From Salinisphaera sp963835375 (GTDB lineage: Bacteria > Pseudomonadota > Gammaproteobacteria > Nevskiales > Salinisphaeraceae), in the NCBI GenBank assembly GCA_963835375.1, contig CAWIGB010000012.1, forward strand, positions 248,001-312,000: DNA of 64,000 nucleotides, read 5' to 3'. Positions 48,916 to 59,049 of this stretch are shown piece after piece. Within the stretch, counting starts at the first letter, position 1. The number at the start of each line of letters is the position of its first letter. A model generated the notes under the pieces. That model saw only the letters and a list, made by a program, of their open reading frames with translations. It was not told the DNA's origin and searched no databases. The position numbers were made by a program, and so were the translations under genes.

Positions 48916-50038
48916 TTACATGAACTTCAGACGGACACCAGTATAGATCTGGTTGATGTCCTTCACGCCCTGACCCAGGCCGCTGGCCGTGTACAGATGG
49001 TAGGAGGCATACATCTGGATGCTCTTGGTCCAGTCACGACGGTAGGCCAGACCATACTGGTTGCCTTTGCTGCCATCGATGTAGGCGCCATCCGTACGGT
49101 CATAGTTGACCTGGAAATGGTTGTCGCCGCTGACGTAGCCGATGCCGCCGAAGAAGTTGTTGGCACTGTTCTGCCCGGAGTTGACGAACTGGCGATGCTT
49201 GCCGGAAGCGGTGAACACGATGCCCGAGGGCAGAAGCAACGACGCCGAGCCGCCGAATTCCCGGAAGCGATTGCCGCTGATATAGAGGCTTCTTGGTCGG
49301 ATCGAACTTTTCGCCCTGGTTCTGGGAGTCGACATAGTCCGCGGCAACGCCGAACTTGCCGCCCCGTGCCAAAGCCGTGGCATAGCGTGCGGCGAGTTCG
49401 TAGGCGTGGCCGCTGTCAAGACTGGCGGAGAGGGTCACGCCGCTGAACGTGGGCGAGTCGTAGCGGATGGCGTTCTGGCGCGACAGCGCGTCGAACGAGT
49501 TGAAAACCTGACCTACCTTTGGGTTACCGGCAGCAACTTGACCGTTCTTGCCCCAGAAGCTGAGCCCACCTGCATAGTCCGCGAAATCGACGCCGCCACC
49601 CAGGTAGGTCAGGCCGGAGTAGTCGACCTCGGACGTCGCATTGGCCGCGCCGTCGACCTTGCCCAGCGTAAAACGGCCGAAGTTGCCTTCCAGATAGATG
49701 TTGGCCTGCCGGTTATCAAGGAAGTTATTTTGTTCGTTGCCGGCATTCTTGACATCCCAGTCGGCGCTGGCGTTGTTGCCGATGGCGATCTCGTAGTCGA
49801 AACCGACCTTCATGCCATTGTCCATCACCTGGTCGCCGGTGAAGCGGAACCGGGTATTGGAGCCGGCGTTATCGACAAAGCCGATATCGGAGCGATGGCC
49901 GTTGTCAACGGCGGTCACGGCACGGTCGACCTGACCGGATGCCTTGAAATCGAAAGCCTGTGCGGCCGGGACGGCGACGCCCATGGCCGTGACGAGCGAA
50001 ACTGCCGACGGCAGTACGTACTTATTGATGGAACGCAT
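48916..50038 (-). CDS. Gram-negative outer-membrane porin (one frameshift)
   Basis: About 373 residues. The signal peptide ends VPAAQAFDF. The mature part is a beta-barrel of alternating strands with DNAGSNTRFRFTGDQVMDNG, NFGRFTLGKVDGAAN (the loop-3/strand signature) and a C-terminal strand QIYTGVRLKFM. The usual terminal Phe is followed by an extra Met. The frame changes near 49285. AAGGGGG lies just before the ATG at 50038, and a promoter is about 220 bases upstream. Homotrimeric general porins of this type pass small hydrophilic solutes. Confidence 0.88.
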
Positions 50039-50255
50039 TGGTTAGAACCCCCTTGAGCATGCTGGTTACGCGAGCCCCCGTTGGCTCGAGCCCGAGTTGC
50101 CGGATATACCTCCTCGGCTGGCTGTGCCGTGCCGGGCGTGACGGACTGGAACCTGTCTCCCTGCTTCAGTCCGTACGCCTGGGGCGCAGCGCGGCCATCC
50201 GAGATTCTGCACGCCCTTGCGTCTTGCAGAAACTGGTATGTCCAACGTGGCAACT

Positions 50256-50282
50256 TTTATAAGAGCCCCTTAAGCCTGTCAA
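50256..50282 (-). promoter_or_regulatory. Candidate porin promoter
   Basis: On the minus strand TTGACA is followed after 15 bases by TATAAA. This leaves a leader of about 215 bases before the porin ATG, long enough for post-transcriptional control. The short spacer lowers confidence. Confidence 0.4.
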
Positions 50283-50397
50283 GTAGTTGTAATGCGACGA
50301 TGAGAAAATAAACAGGCCAGACGCCGTGTGGCGCCGATCTCGTCGGCCCCTTGGTTTATGCAATCCGTGTCATGAAAGAGATGATTCTGACGCCGGC

Positions 50398-50707
50398 TTA
50401 GGGTCTGTTGCCGTTTCGTGCGAGTCCGCGCCAAGCGCTTCCTGAAAAATTACTATGGGCGACAAGACGAGGCGTAGTGCGCGCCGCGCAGTCGTTCTGC
50501 GCAAGCGTGCGGCAACGCTGGATTGTCTCGGCTCGTCAACCATGGGGCGCTTGTCCCTTCGGGTTGGGCCGCCCATAAAATAACCATGGGCGCCCGCCGG
50601 CGTTGCAAGTCTTGATCGTGGTACGCCACGGTCGGTGACTCGCGCCTTGCCGGACACGATTTGCGGTCTCCAACGCGGCGCTCGCACGAAACGGCAACAG
50701 GCCCTTA
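50398..50707. repeat. MITE-like element with 27-base terminal inverted repeats
   Basis: The left end TTAGGGTCTGTTGCCGTTTC (running to 50424) and the complement of the right end (50681-50707) match at 25 of 27 positions. TTA occurs immediately outside both GGG tips and may be a 3-base target duplication. The roughly 300-base interior has no coding capacity. Tip sequence and TTA target recall IS5-family elements, so a transposase in trans is likely. A diverged copy lies at 17.1 kb. Confidence 0.75.
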
Positions 50708-50963
50708 GGATTTACTCGTGTTCATCTGCGCTCGGATACGGCTTATGCCGCCCCGGCGGCCCGTGCTGCGAGATATTCCCCGGCGAACGCGCTGACCATT
50801 CGCGAACGGCCCGACGCGCTCGGCAACAACGCGGCCCCGTGTACGGTGCTGCAGCTACTGGCTGACGCGTTCGATTGAATGGCGTGCCAACCCTGGGGGC
50901 AGGCCCTGTATCGCGCGCACCACGCACGGCCTGATCCGGCACCGACCGTTCCGGCCCGAAACC

Positions 50964-52286
50964 CTACTGACGAGACTCGAGCGTATCCGACCCTCCTGCT
51001 TCGTTTTCATGTCGGCCAAGGGGTTCATCTTCTCCCGCCAAGGGCTGGAGTGGCTCGCCATCCTCGCCCTGAAGTTGGTGATCGAACGCTGACTGGAGGC
51101 CGGTTTCGTCCTCAGCCTCAACTTCGGGGCCATGGTCTATGGAGCGCGGGTAGAGCGGCGACAGGATGGCCACCAGAATCCCGATCGCCGAGAACATGGC
51201 AAACGCATCGGCGTAGCCGAATCTGTTCACCAGCATGCCGGCGACGGGCGACCCGGCGGCTTGCCCCAGGGAGACCGCCATGAATGGCAGTACCGGCCCC
51301 ATCGAAAGTCGGCCCGGCAGCAGGCGGATGCCGGTCATCAGATAGAGCCCCGTCAGGCTCATGTAAGCGAGGCCGAAGACCAGCGCGGAAAATGCCGCCA
51401 GCACCAGCTGATCCGGGCTTGCAGCGAGCAATGCCAGGCTCGCCGACAGCATCATCAGCATCAGTGCTTGCGTGATGGGTGGGTTGTTGCGATCCGCCAG
51501 GTCGGCGATCACCGCCCCGCCGAGGCCGGCGATGCCTGCCGCCAACCACAGCAGCCCGGTCGCATCGGGTGGCAGGGCGCCCAGGGTGACCACCAGATCA
51601 GGCGCGAAGATCCAGTACGCGGACGAGACGAAGCCCATTGCGAATGCAAACATCGAGAGCCACGAAAGACGCGACCACTGCAGAGCGCTGATCGGCGAAG
51701 GGGGCGCGGCGTTGGCCGGCATGACGCGCGATACCGACGGGATGAAGAACCACGCGGCAACCGTGCCGATGGCCGCCAGACCCGCAAAGGAGACATACGC
51801 AAAACGCCAGGCGCCGGCCAGAAATAGAATCGCGGGTACGGCAACCACCACGCCAATGCTGGTGCCCGCATTCATGACCGCGCTGACCCGACCGTGCAGC
51901 GAACGTTGCACCAGAGCCTGCATGGCGGCCGTGAGCGCCGGCATCATCAAGCCGGTACAGATGCCGCAAGCAAACACGCCCACGCCGAGCGATAGCGCGG
52001 TAGACGCCTGGCTGATCAATGCCAGTCCGCCCGTGCCGAAAGCAGCGGACAACACCGCCGTGTTGCGGGCACCGAGCCGATCCGCCGCGAACGGCGCAAT
52101 CGGCGTGGCCAGCAGGAAACTGAGGAGCGGCAGCGCGCCGATGATGCCGATTACATACGGGGTGAGTTCCAGTTCGCTACGAATAGGGGGAACGAACAGC
52201 CCGAAGGCGAAGCGCGCGAGCCCGTAACTGATCGCAACCAGCGCTGCTCCGAACAGCGCAAACCCTGTGCTCGAAAGAGACTTCAT
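50964..52286 (-). CDS. MFS permease, YbfB/YjiJ-like
   Basis: A 440-residue major facilitator protein with twelve helices and an acidic C-terminal tail (about 45 residues rich in Glu, Asp and Gln). It begins LFGAALVAISYGLARFAFGL, the usual start of this group, with RLGARNTAVLSAAFG in the position of motif A. QRSLHGRVSAVMNAGTSIGV marks the fifth helix region. The gene is intact. Substrate cannot be assigned. About 255 bases downstream separate its stop from the repeat element, with a short open but unrecognised plus-strand frame ending at 50878. Confidence 0.85.
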   Translation of the reverse strand: MKSLSSTGFALFGAALVAISYGLARFAFGLFVPPIRSELELTPYVIGIIGALPLLSFLLATPIAPFAADRLGARNTAVLSAAFGTGGLALISQASTALSLGVGVFACGICTGLMMPALTAAMQALVQRSLHGRVSAVMNAGTSIGVVVAVPAILFLAGAWRFAYVSFAGLAAIGTVAAWFFIPSVSRVMPANAAPPSPISALQWSRLSWLSMFAFAMGFVSSAYWIFAPDLVVTLGALPPDATGLLWLAAGIAGLGGAVIADLADRNNPPITQALMLMMLSASLALLAASPDQLVLAAFSALVFGLAYMSLTGLYLMTGIRLLPGRLSMGPVLPFMAVSLGQAAGSPVAGMLVNRFGYADAFAMFSAIGILVAILSPLYPRSIDHGPEVEAEDETGLQSAFDHQLQGEDGEPLQPLAGEDEPLGRHENEAGGSDTLESRQ

Positions 52287-52951
52287 GCTGTCTCCGACAA
52301 ACAGATATCGAGAACTACGGCCCGTTCTGTTCCCAGACGCAGCCCGTGCGAGTTGATAACGGCCCGGCGAGGCCCGGAATCCGTATTCGCTTTGATCACC
52401 ATGCAGCCCTTAACCGATTTAGAGCCTATGCCAAGCGCTTCTTGAAAGGACGGGTCCGGTATTTTTGAACAAAAACGCATCTGAAGGCTTTTGGCGCTCG
52501 TATGCCGGTCCAGAAGCTGAAAAACGCCCGTTGGGCCAGCACAAGAGCTTACCGCGAGGCTCTCAGCCGGTCACACACCGACGCTTTCAGCGTAGAAGTT
52601 CGCCGGGTCGGATTCAAGCGGCCGTCCGGCGCGATGATCAAATCGAATTGAGGAAGCGCCGGTTCGCGCCGCAACCTCCACGCCGGTCATGCTGCGCACC
52701 CGGTACTTGGCTTGTCTGTGGCTGGCTCAGCGCCATCGGCCATGGCCGCATTTCTTCAAGCGCCGTGGCGCATCAGGCCAGCCGGTGTCGCCAGCGGCGG
52801 AGCGAGCCATGTCACGAGATGGCGGCAGGCTCGGTTTGACATCCCTCAGCGATGATTGATCACGGTCAAACGCCATCCGGATGAATCGTTGCAAGCTGCG
52901 GGTGTACGGGCGACCCCAGAGGCGCTGGATGCAAATTGCGGGAGTAACGAG
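52287..52951. other. Stretch without a supported gene, with a repeat fragment
   Basis: About 665 bases. At 52421-52451 AGAGCCTATG and GCCAAGCGCTTCTTGAAAG recall the tip and the subterminal GCCAAGCGCTTCCTGAAA of the 50.4 kb element, so a broken copy probably lies here. Nothing else is recognisable. Confidence 0.45.
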
Positions 52952-53407
52952 ATGCCAAGTCAGAAACTGATTGAGTATTTGGATCGGGAAGGCGTGAAGT
53001 ACAGCGTGGTACACCACTCGCGCGCCATCACCGCCAGCGAGATTGCCCAGGCGACCCATATCAGTGGCCGCAACCTGGCCAAGACTGTCGTTGTCGATAT
53101 CGATGGGCGTCTGGCGATGGCCGTACTGCCGGCCACCGAGCAGGTGCATTCCGACGATCTTGCCAGGCAGGTCGGCGCTAAATCGGTGCGCCTGGCCAAG
53201 GAGTATGAATTCGAGAGTCGCTTTCCGGACTGCGAGATCGGTGCCATGCCACCGCTTGGCAATCTTTACGGTCTGGAGGTCTTCGTTTCGTCCAGGCTGA
53301 CCGCCGATGAGCTGATTGCCTTCAATGCGGGCACACACGAGGAGGTGGTGCAGATGCCTTACTCCACGTTCGAGCGCCTGGTGAACCCGGTGGTTTTGAA
53401 GTTCTAG
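52952..53407 (+). CDS. YbaK/EbsC-family aminoacyl-tRNA deacylase
   Basis: A 151-residue protein of the YbaK/ProX family, which hydrolyses mischarged tRNAs in trans. It has KYSVVHHSRAITASEIAQAT, GRNLAKTVVVDIDGRLAMAV (with the catalytic-type lysine), AKEYEFESRFPDCEIGAMPP and GNLYGLEVFVSS. The ATG at 52952 is preferred over an upstream in-frame ATG because GGGAG lies 8 bases before it and the family begins here. The gene is intact. It is flanked by decayed DNA on both sides. Confidence 0.9.
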   Translation: MPSQKLIEYLDREGVKYSVVHHSRAITASEIAQATHISGRNLAKTVVVDIDGRLAMAVLPATEQVHSDDLARQVGAKSVRLAKEYEFESRFPDCEIGAMPPLGNLYGLEVFVSSRLTADELIAFNAGTHEEVVQMPYSTFERLVNPVVLKF

Positions 53408-53489
53408 CGCCGCAGGACGGCATAGGCTGGGGCTGATCGGTTCGGGTACGTCTTGTTGATGTCCTTTTCGCCCATGCAACGGGCTACGG

Positions 53490-53868
53490 TTGCGCGACAG
53501 CCGCAAGTGGGGCGGGACTTGTGATGTCTACGGGCGGAAACAGTCGATGCGTCTGGCCGTCGCGGCCAGACGCTATCACATGCGGGTCGCTGGCCATGCA
53601 CTCCAACGTGATGCTCGTTCGACGAGCCGACCTCGGCGCCTGCACCCGGAGATGGTTGGCGAAGTGCTCGACGTGATGCGCGAACTGGCCCATAGCGGCA
53701 TGCCCCTGATCGTCGTCATCCACGAGATGGGCTTCGCGCGAAGTCTCAGAGCGTGTGATCCACATGGACGAGGGTGCCATCGTCGAAGAAAACAAGCCGG
53801 GCGAGCTGTTCCCGAACCCTTTGAGCGAGCGCACGCGTTCATTCCCGGCGCGCCTCGTGCACAGCTAA
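53490..53868 (+). pseudogene. Remnant of an amino-acid ABC transporter ATPase (GlnQ-like)
   Basis: Pieces of the C-terminal half of a GlnQ-type ATPase are readable in successive frames: LAMHSNVML, FDEPTSA (Walker B), PEMVGEVLDVMRELAHSGMP, LIVVIHEMGFAR (switch histidine) and EVSERVIHMDEGAIVEENKP. The end is ERTRSFPARLVHS with a stop at 53866. The Walker A half is gone. The several breaks in so short a span, in a region where neighbouring genes are intact, point to true decay rather than read errors. Confidence 0.75.
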
Positions 53869-54438
53869 GCCGCTCTCTTGGGGAGGGGGCGAATCACGAG
53901 CCCCGAAGCCATCTCGAAGCGCGCGCTCAAGCGCCACCAAGCCGACTGGCCGTACCAGCGATGGTGCTGTAGTTGGAGCTTGGTGATGGTGTCGAACAAT
54001 CGCGACAGTTCTTGTGTTGTGCGCACGGAACAAGACCTGACCCATGACCCCGCTCTGCCGAGACAAACCGTACCACCCCCGCGAATCATTCGGCCCCTGC
54101 AATCTCCAATTGGAGGCAAAAGCGGAATGCAAGCTCAAGGTTGTCCGCAGCTGTTACGCCCAGAGTCGACCGCGATTGACCCGCATCAAAACAGCCGTTG
54201 TCGATACCCTCTAGATTGATGATTGGCGTCGAACACGGAAGGGTCAGCCGATTAGCGCCCATATTCCGCCCCTGCTCTCACCAGTGACTGCGACCCTGCA
54301 GTCGGCCGCTTAGCAACCGCGGCTGATAACGCCGCGTCGATACGGGCTGAGTGTTTTGATGGGAGACCGTTACTTGCCGTTGGAGATGCTGAATTTGGAG
54401 TGCCTCCGTCGTCGGGCTTACATCGGACAGGTTATGCC
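53869..54438. other. Stretch without a supported gene
   Basis: About 570 bases between the GlnQ remnant and macA. No conserved frame was found. The last 200 bases must contain the macAB promoter, which I could not place. Confidence 0.4.
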
Positions 54439-55611
54439 ATGAAAATGCGTTGGCTGACGGCGCTGGTCATCGTCGTGGTGGTTGTCCTGGGCATGGTGAT
54501 GACCTGGTGGTGGCTACGACCGGCGCCGCTCCGGTTTATCACGACCACTGCTGGCAAGGGCAATATCGAACGCTTCGTGGTGACCACGGGCAACGTCAAT
54601 CCGGTCGTCACCGTTCAGGTCGGTACTTACGCATCCGGTCCGATTCAGGCGATTTATTGCGATTACGAGACCAAAGTCAAAGCCGGACAGCTGTGCGCGA
54701 AGATCGACCCGAAGACCTTCCAGGTAGCCGTCGACCAGGCGAAGGCGAACCTGGCCAGCGCGCGGGCACAGCTCGCCAAGGATCAGGCGAACCTGACCTA
54801 TGCGCAGATTACCTACAAGCGTGACCTGGAATTGCTCAAGCACAGCGGCGTGTCGAAGGCGGCCATAGACATCGACCGTAATGCCCGTGACCAGGCCGCC
54901 GCCCAGATCAAATTGGACCAGGCCACCATCTTGCAGCGTCAGGCCGACCTGGAAGGCGCGCAAGTGAATCTCGACTACACCAACATCGTCTCGCCGGTGG
55001 ACGGCGTGGTGGTTTCCCGCAACGTGAATGTCGGCCAGACCGTCGCGGCCAGCTTCCAGACGCCGACGCTTTTTGTGATTGCGCAAGACCTCACCAAGAT
55101 GCAAGTCGACACCAATGTCAGCGAGTCCGATATCGGCGTTGTACATGTCGGTCAACTGGCGACCTTCACGGTGGATGCGTATCCGGGCAAGAAGTTCGAA
55201 GGCGAGGTGACGCAGGTCCGCAAATCCCCCATCACGGTACAAAACGTCGTCACCTACGATGCGGTCATCAGCGTGGCCAATCCGAAACTTCTGCTTTTCC
55301 CGGGCATGACGGCCAATGCGCGCATTATCACCGAGCAACGCAAGAACGTGCTGAAAGTGCCGTTGCAGGCTTTGCAGTTCAGCCCTTACGGGGTGACGGC
55401 TTCCAGCCCAGCCGCGCCGGCCGATCGTGTCTGGGTCTTGCGTGACAATCAGCCGGTGTCGGTCCCGGTCACGGTGGGCCTGAAGGGCGCGAACAGCGCT
55501 GAGGTGACAGGGGGCGGACTCAAGGCCGGCGACACACTGATTCTCGGCGAAATAAGCGCTTCCGCCGGCGGGACGAACCAGCCCGCACGCTCGCCATTCG
55601 GCCTGCGTTGA
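54439..55611 (+). CDS. macA: MacA-like periplasmic adaptor (HlyD/RND family)
   Basis: Membrane-fusion protein of 390 residues that links an inner-membrane ABC exporter to an outer-membrane channel. One N-terminal helix (TALVIVVVVVLGMVMTWWWL) anchors it. The lipoyl half-motifs are VGTYASGPIQAIYCDYETKV and YTNIVSPVDGVVVSRNVNVG. Between them lies an alpha-helical hairpin rich in Ala, Gln and Lys (DQAKANLASARAQLAKDQAN). The beta-barrel and membrane-proximal domains follow. The gene is intact; the start at 54439 is MKMRWLTAL. MacB follows after 20 bases. Confidence 0.93.
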   Translation: MKMRWLTALVIVVVVVLGMVMTWWWLRPAPLRFITTTAGKGNIERFVVTTGNVNPVVTVQVGTYASGPIQAIYCDYETKVKAGQLCAKIDPKTFQVAVDQAKANLASARAQLAKDQANLTYAQITYKRDLELLKHSGVSKAAIDIDRNARDQAAAQIKLDQATILQRQADLEGAQVNLDYTNIVSPVDGVVVSRNVNVGQTVAASFQTPTLFVIAQDLTKMQVDTNVSESDIGVVHVGQLATFTVDAYPGKKFEGEVTQVRKSPITVQNVVTYDAVISVANPKLLLFPGMTANARIITEQRKNVLKVPLQALQFSPYGVTASSPAAPADRVWVLRDNQPVSVPVTVGLKGANSAEVTGGGLKAGDTLILGEISASAGGTNQPARSPFGLR

Positions 55612-55631
55612 TCCCACCGGATGCTGGTTTG

Positions 55632-57716
55632 ATGTCCGAAGCAGTTATCGAAGTTCGCAATCTCACCAAGACCTACCGGGTCGGCGATATCGACGTGCAG
55701 GCCCTGCGCGGGGTAGACCTACGCATCGACCGGGGTGAGTTCGTGGCCATCATGGGTTCATCCGGGTGCGGCAAGTCGACGCTGATGAACATCATGGGCT
55801 GTCTGGATACACCGACCAGCGGCGAGTATTCGCTTTCCGGGCAGGACATCACGCGCCAGGACGAGCCTTCGTTGGCCATGATCCGGAGCCGGCGCATCGG
55901 TTTCGTTTTTCAGAGTTTCAATCTCCTGCCGCGCACCAGCGCGCTCGATAATGTGGCCCTGCCGCTGTTGTATGCGGGACGTGGCGACGAGAGCGCCGCC
56001 CGGGCGCAGGCTGTATTGCGCACATTGGGGCTCGGCGGGTTGGAACAAAACCATCCGAGTCAGCTCTCCGGCGGTCAACAGCAGCGTGTGGCCATCGCTC
56101 GGGGATTGGTCAACGATCCGGTCATTCTCCTGGCGGACGAGCCGACCGGTAACCTCGACTCCAAGGCAGCCACCGACATCGTGACCACGATTCGGAAGCT
56201 GAATCGAGAGCAGGGTCTGACCGTCGTCATGGTGACCCACGAGCCGGATATGGCGGCTTTCGCCGATCGCGTGATCACGATGCGCGATGGGGTGATCATC
56301 GCCGACGAGCGGCGGTGTGAGCGCTCCGAACCTGTAACCGCCGCCGCGCTCGATTCGCCTGCAACTCCGACCGAGAACCAGCCAGTACCCCTCGATACCT
56401 GGATGTTGTTCTCCTTGTTAGCCATGGCATTGCGTGTGGCGGTCCAGGCGGTCGCGCGCAACAAATTGCGCTCCGCCCTGACGATGCTCGGGATTTTCGT
56501 CGGCGTGGCGGCGCTGATCACCATGGTGGCCGTCGGCCAGGGCGCGAATGCGGCGGTGAAGGCGCAGATCGAGGGTCTGGGTACGAATCTGCTGATTATT
56601 CTGCCTGGAGCTACCAAGACAGGCGGCGTACGAGGCGGCTCCGGCAGCGCGTCGACGCTGACCGTCGCCGACGCCGACGCCATACACCGCCAGGCCTCCG
56701 CGGTCGCGAACGTCAGTTATCTGATTACCCAGCAGGCGCAAGCGCAATATGCCGACAAGAACTGGAGCACCTCGGTACAGGGCGCGAGCCCGAGTTATTT
56801 CACCATACGGAACTGGCCGGTCGTGGTCGGCCGGAACATGACCGAGGCGGACGAGCGAGACGGCAGTCGCGTATGTCTGATCGGCCAAACCGTCTACCAG
56901 AATCTTTACCCGCCCTACGAAAATCCGGTGGGGACCACGATCCTGGTCAAGAACGTGCCCCTGCGGGTGATCGGATTGCTGGCGCCCCGGGGGCAGACGG
57001 GATTCGGCCGGGATCAGGACGATGTGATCTACATGCCTTTCACCACCGCCCAGAACAAAGTGCTGGGCGCGGCAGCGCCGACCCAGACCCAATCGACGGC
57101 CAACTCCATTTACGTGACACCGCCGAATCCGTTCGGCATCGAGCCGCGACTGATCGGCTACGTCAATATCATTTTCGTGCAGGCGCGCAATACCGCATTG
57201 GTGCCCGTAGCCAAAGATCAGATCACCCGGATTCTCAACCGCCGCCATCGCATCGAAGCGGGCGCAACTGAAGACTTCAGCGTGCGCAACATCAGCGACA
57301 TCACACAGGCGATGGAAGGAAGCGGTCGTACGATCGCATTACTGCTCGCGCTGGTCGCTTCGATTTCGCTGATCGTCGGCGGCATCGGCATCATGAACAT
57401 CTTGCTGGTCTCGGTCACCGAGCGCACGCGCGAAATCGGCTTGCGCATGGCCTTGGGAGCGCGGCGTTTGCACGTATTGCTTCAGTTTCTGGTCGAGGCG
57501 GTACTGCTCAGCGGGATCGGCGGAATGGCCGGTGTCGTCATGGGCATCGCACTCTCGGAAACCGTGTCATTGCTCGCAGGATGGCCAACGGTGATCTCGC
57601 CGCTTTCCGTCGTAGGCGGTTTCGCCTTTTCGGCCATCGTCGGCATATTCTTTGGCTATTACCCGGCGCGCCGGGCTTCCTTGTTCAATCCGATCGAAGC
57701 GCTGCGCTACGAGTAG
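55632..57716 (+). CDS. macB: MacB-like ABC exporter, ATPase-permease fusion
   Basis: A 694-residue half-transporter. The N-terminal ATPase has Walker A GSSGCGKST, signature LSGGQQQRVAIARG, Walker B VILLADEPTGNLDS and the switch VMVTHEPD. The C-terminal MacB/FtsX part has a first helix at about 270-290, a large periplasmic domain, and three helices near the end (ALLLALVASISLIVGGIGIM, LVEAVLLSGIGGMAGVVMGI, GGFAFSAIVGIFFGYYPARR). With MacA and a TolC-type channel it would form a tripartite pump for macrolides, peptides or lipids. No outer-membrane component gene is adjacent. The gene is intact; start at 55632. Confidence 0.95.
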   Translation: MSEAVIEVRNLTKTYRVGDIDVQALRGVDLRIDRGEFVAIMGSSGCGKSTLMNIMGCLDTPTSGEYSLSGQDITRQDEPSLAMIRSRRIGFVFQSFNLLPRTSALDNVALPLLYAGRGDESAARAQAVLRTLGLGGLEQNHPSQLSGGQQQRVAIARGLVNDPVILLADEPTGNLDSKAATDIVTTIRKLNREQGLTVVMVTHEPDMAAFADRVITMRDGVIIADERRCERSEPVTAAALDSPATPTENQPVPLDTWMLFSLLAMALRVAVQAVARNKLRSALTMLGIFVGVAALITMVAVGQGANAAVKAQIEGLGTNLLIILPGATKTGGVRGGSGSASTLTVADADAIHRQASAVANVSYLITQQAQAQYADKNWSTSVQGASPSYFTIRNWPVVVGRNMTEADERDGSRVCLIGQTVYQNLYPPYENPVGTTILVKNVPLRVIGLLAPRGQTGFGRDQDDVIYMPFTTAQNKVLGAAAPTQTQSTANSIYVTPPNPFGIEPRLIGYVNIIFVQARNTALVPVAKDQITRILNRRHRIEAGATEDFSVRNISDITQAMEGSGRTIALLLALVASISLIVGGIGIMNILLVSVTERTREIGLRMALGARRLHVLLQFLVEAVLLSGIGGMAGVVMGIALSETVSLLAGWPTVISPLSVVGGFAFSAIVGIFFGYYPARRASLFNPIEALRYE

Positions 57717-57890
57717 AGTGACAGCCGACTGCCCTGCCCTGTATCGGGAAGCGGTGCGCTCGGCGTTGGACGGAGGCGTGACTGGCGAAGTCGTAATATA
57801 GCCCCCATTTTTAACGCACTTGGATTCAGACGATCAGTACAACACCAGGGCCATCTGGCCTGCTCGGGAACTTCGAGATACGAGAATTAC

Positions 57891-59049
57891 GGAGTCTCTG
57901 ATCTAAAGCGCAAAAATGCAAAATAATAGCGTCTTAAACAGAGGCCAATTCGATGCATAAAACCACGTTAATGTCGCTGGGTAAATCGGGCAAGCGATTG
58001 TGCTGCGACGTATTTCTAGACGAGATGGAGAAAGTGGTGCCGTGGTCGGCGCTGTGTTCTGTCGTTCGCCCGTACTACTACGATCTCGAACGCGGCGGCC
58101 GGGGCGCCAAGCCACCGATCTCGAACGACTGTGCCGCATTGTCTGTCTGCAACAGTGGTATGCACTATCCGACCCCGCGGTCCAGGAAGCGCTTTACGAC
58201 CGGCATTCGTTCCAGCGCTTTGTGGGTCTGGATGCGTTCGTCGATACCATTCCCGACGCGACCACGATTCTGCGCTTTCGTCATCTGCTGGAACGTCACG
58301 ATCTGTTCCGTGTGCTGTTCGAAACGATCAACGCGCATCTGAGCGAAGCGGGCTTGCTGATGCAGCGCGGCACGGCGGTGGATGCCACGCTCATTGCCGC
58401 CTCGTCCAGCACCAAGAACAAGGCCAAGGCGCGGGATCCGGAAATGAGTTCGACCAAGAAGAACAGCCGGTGGTACTTCGGCATGAAGGCTCATATCCGC
58501 GCGGATACGGATAGTGGCCTGATGCATGGTCTGGAGGTCAGCCCGGCCCAGACCCACGACAGTCGTAAAACCGACGATCTGCTGCACGGCGCTGAACAGG
58601 TCATTGTCGGCGACGCCGCGTATGGCTCGAAGGCCCGTAAACGCGACTGCCGTGACCGCGGCGTGATCTACGGCATCGTCGACAAGCGCACGGCACAGCG
58701 GCCATTATCGAACAGCCAGCGCAAACGCAATCGACAGTGGTCGCGCGTTCGCGCCAAGGTCGAGTATCCGTTCCGGGTACTCAAGTGCCAGTTCGGGTAT
58801 CGCAAGGTGCGCTATCGCGGCTTGGCCAAGAACGGGCATCAGCTCTACCTGCTGTTCGGCTTGGTCAATCTCTACAGGAGCCGTCGCCGATTGATGGCCG
58901 CGGCCGCCGGATAGGTGTGCCTGAAATTCGGAAATCAGCCCGAATCGAGCCAGAGCGGGTCGCGAAACTCGTGATCCGAGCGCGAAAATGAGGCAATTCG
59001 ATCACGAGCCACTCATGTTCGACTCGCTCACGTTCAGTTCAGAGGTTCC
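57891..59049. mobile_element. IS5-family insertion sequence, about 1.16 kb
   Basis: The terminal inverted repeats are GGAGTCTCTGATCTAAAG on the left and the complement of CAGTTCAGAGGTTCC on the right, matching at 13 of 18 positions. They enclose a single DDE transposase gene. Flanks TTAC and TTAA may be remnants of a target duplication of the YTAR type used by this family. Length is normal for IS5. It sits between macB and the liv operon. Confidence 0.8.
57953..58914 (+). CDS. IS5-family transposase (one frameshift)
   Basis: About 320 residues. The N-terminal part MHKTTLMSLGKSGKRLCCDV continues after a frame change near 58090 as TDLERLCRIVCLQQWYALSD and DATTILRFRHLLERHDL. The catalytic triad is visible: D in GTAVDATLIAASSS, D in VIVGDAAYGSKA, and E in RAKVEYPFRVLKCQFGYRK. 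The single break may be a read error or may make this copy inactive. Confidence 0.88.

Noticed and set aside
58050..58120. Programmed frameshift in the IS5 transposase
   Set aside because: No slippery A or T run is visible at the break, and similar breaks affect ordinary genes in this window.
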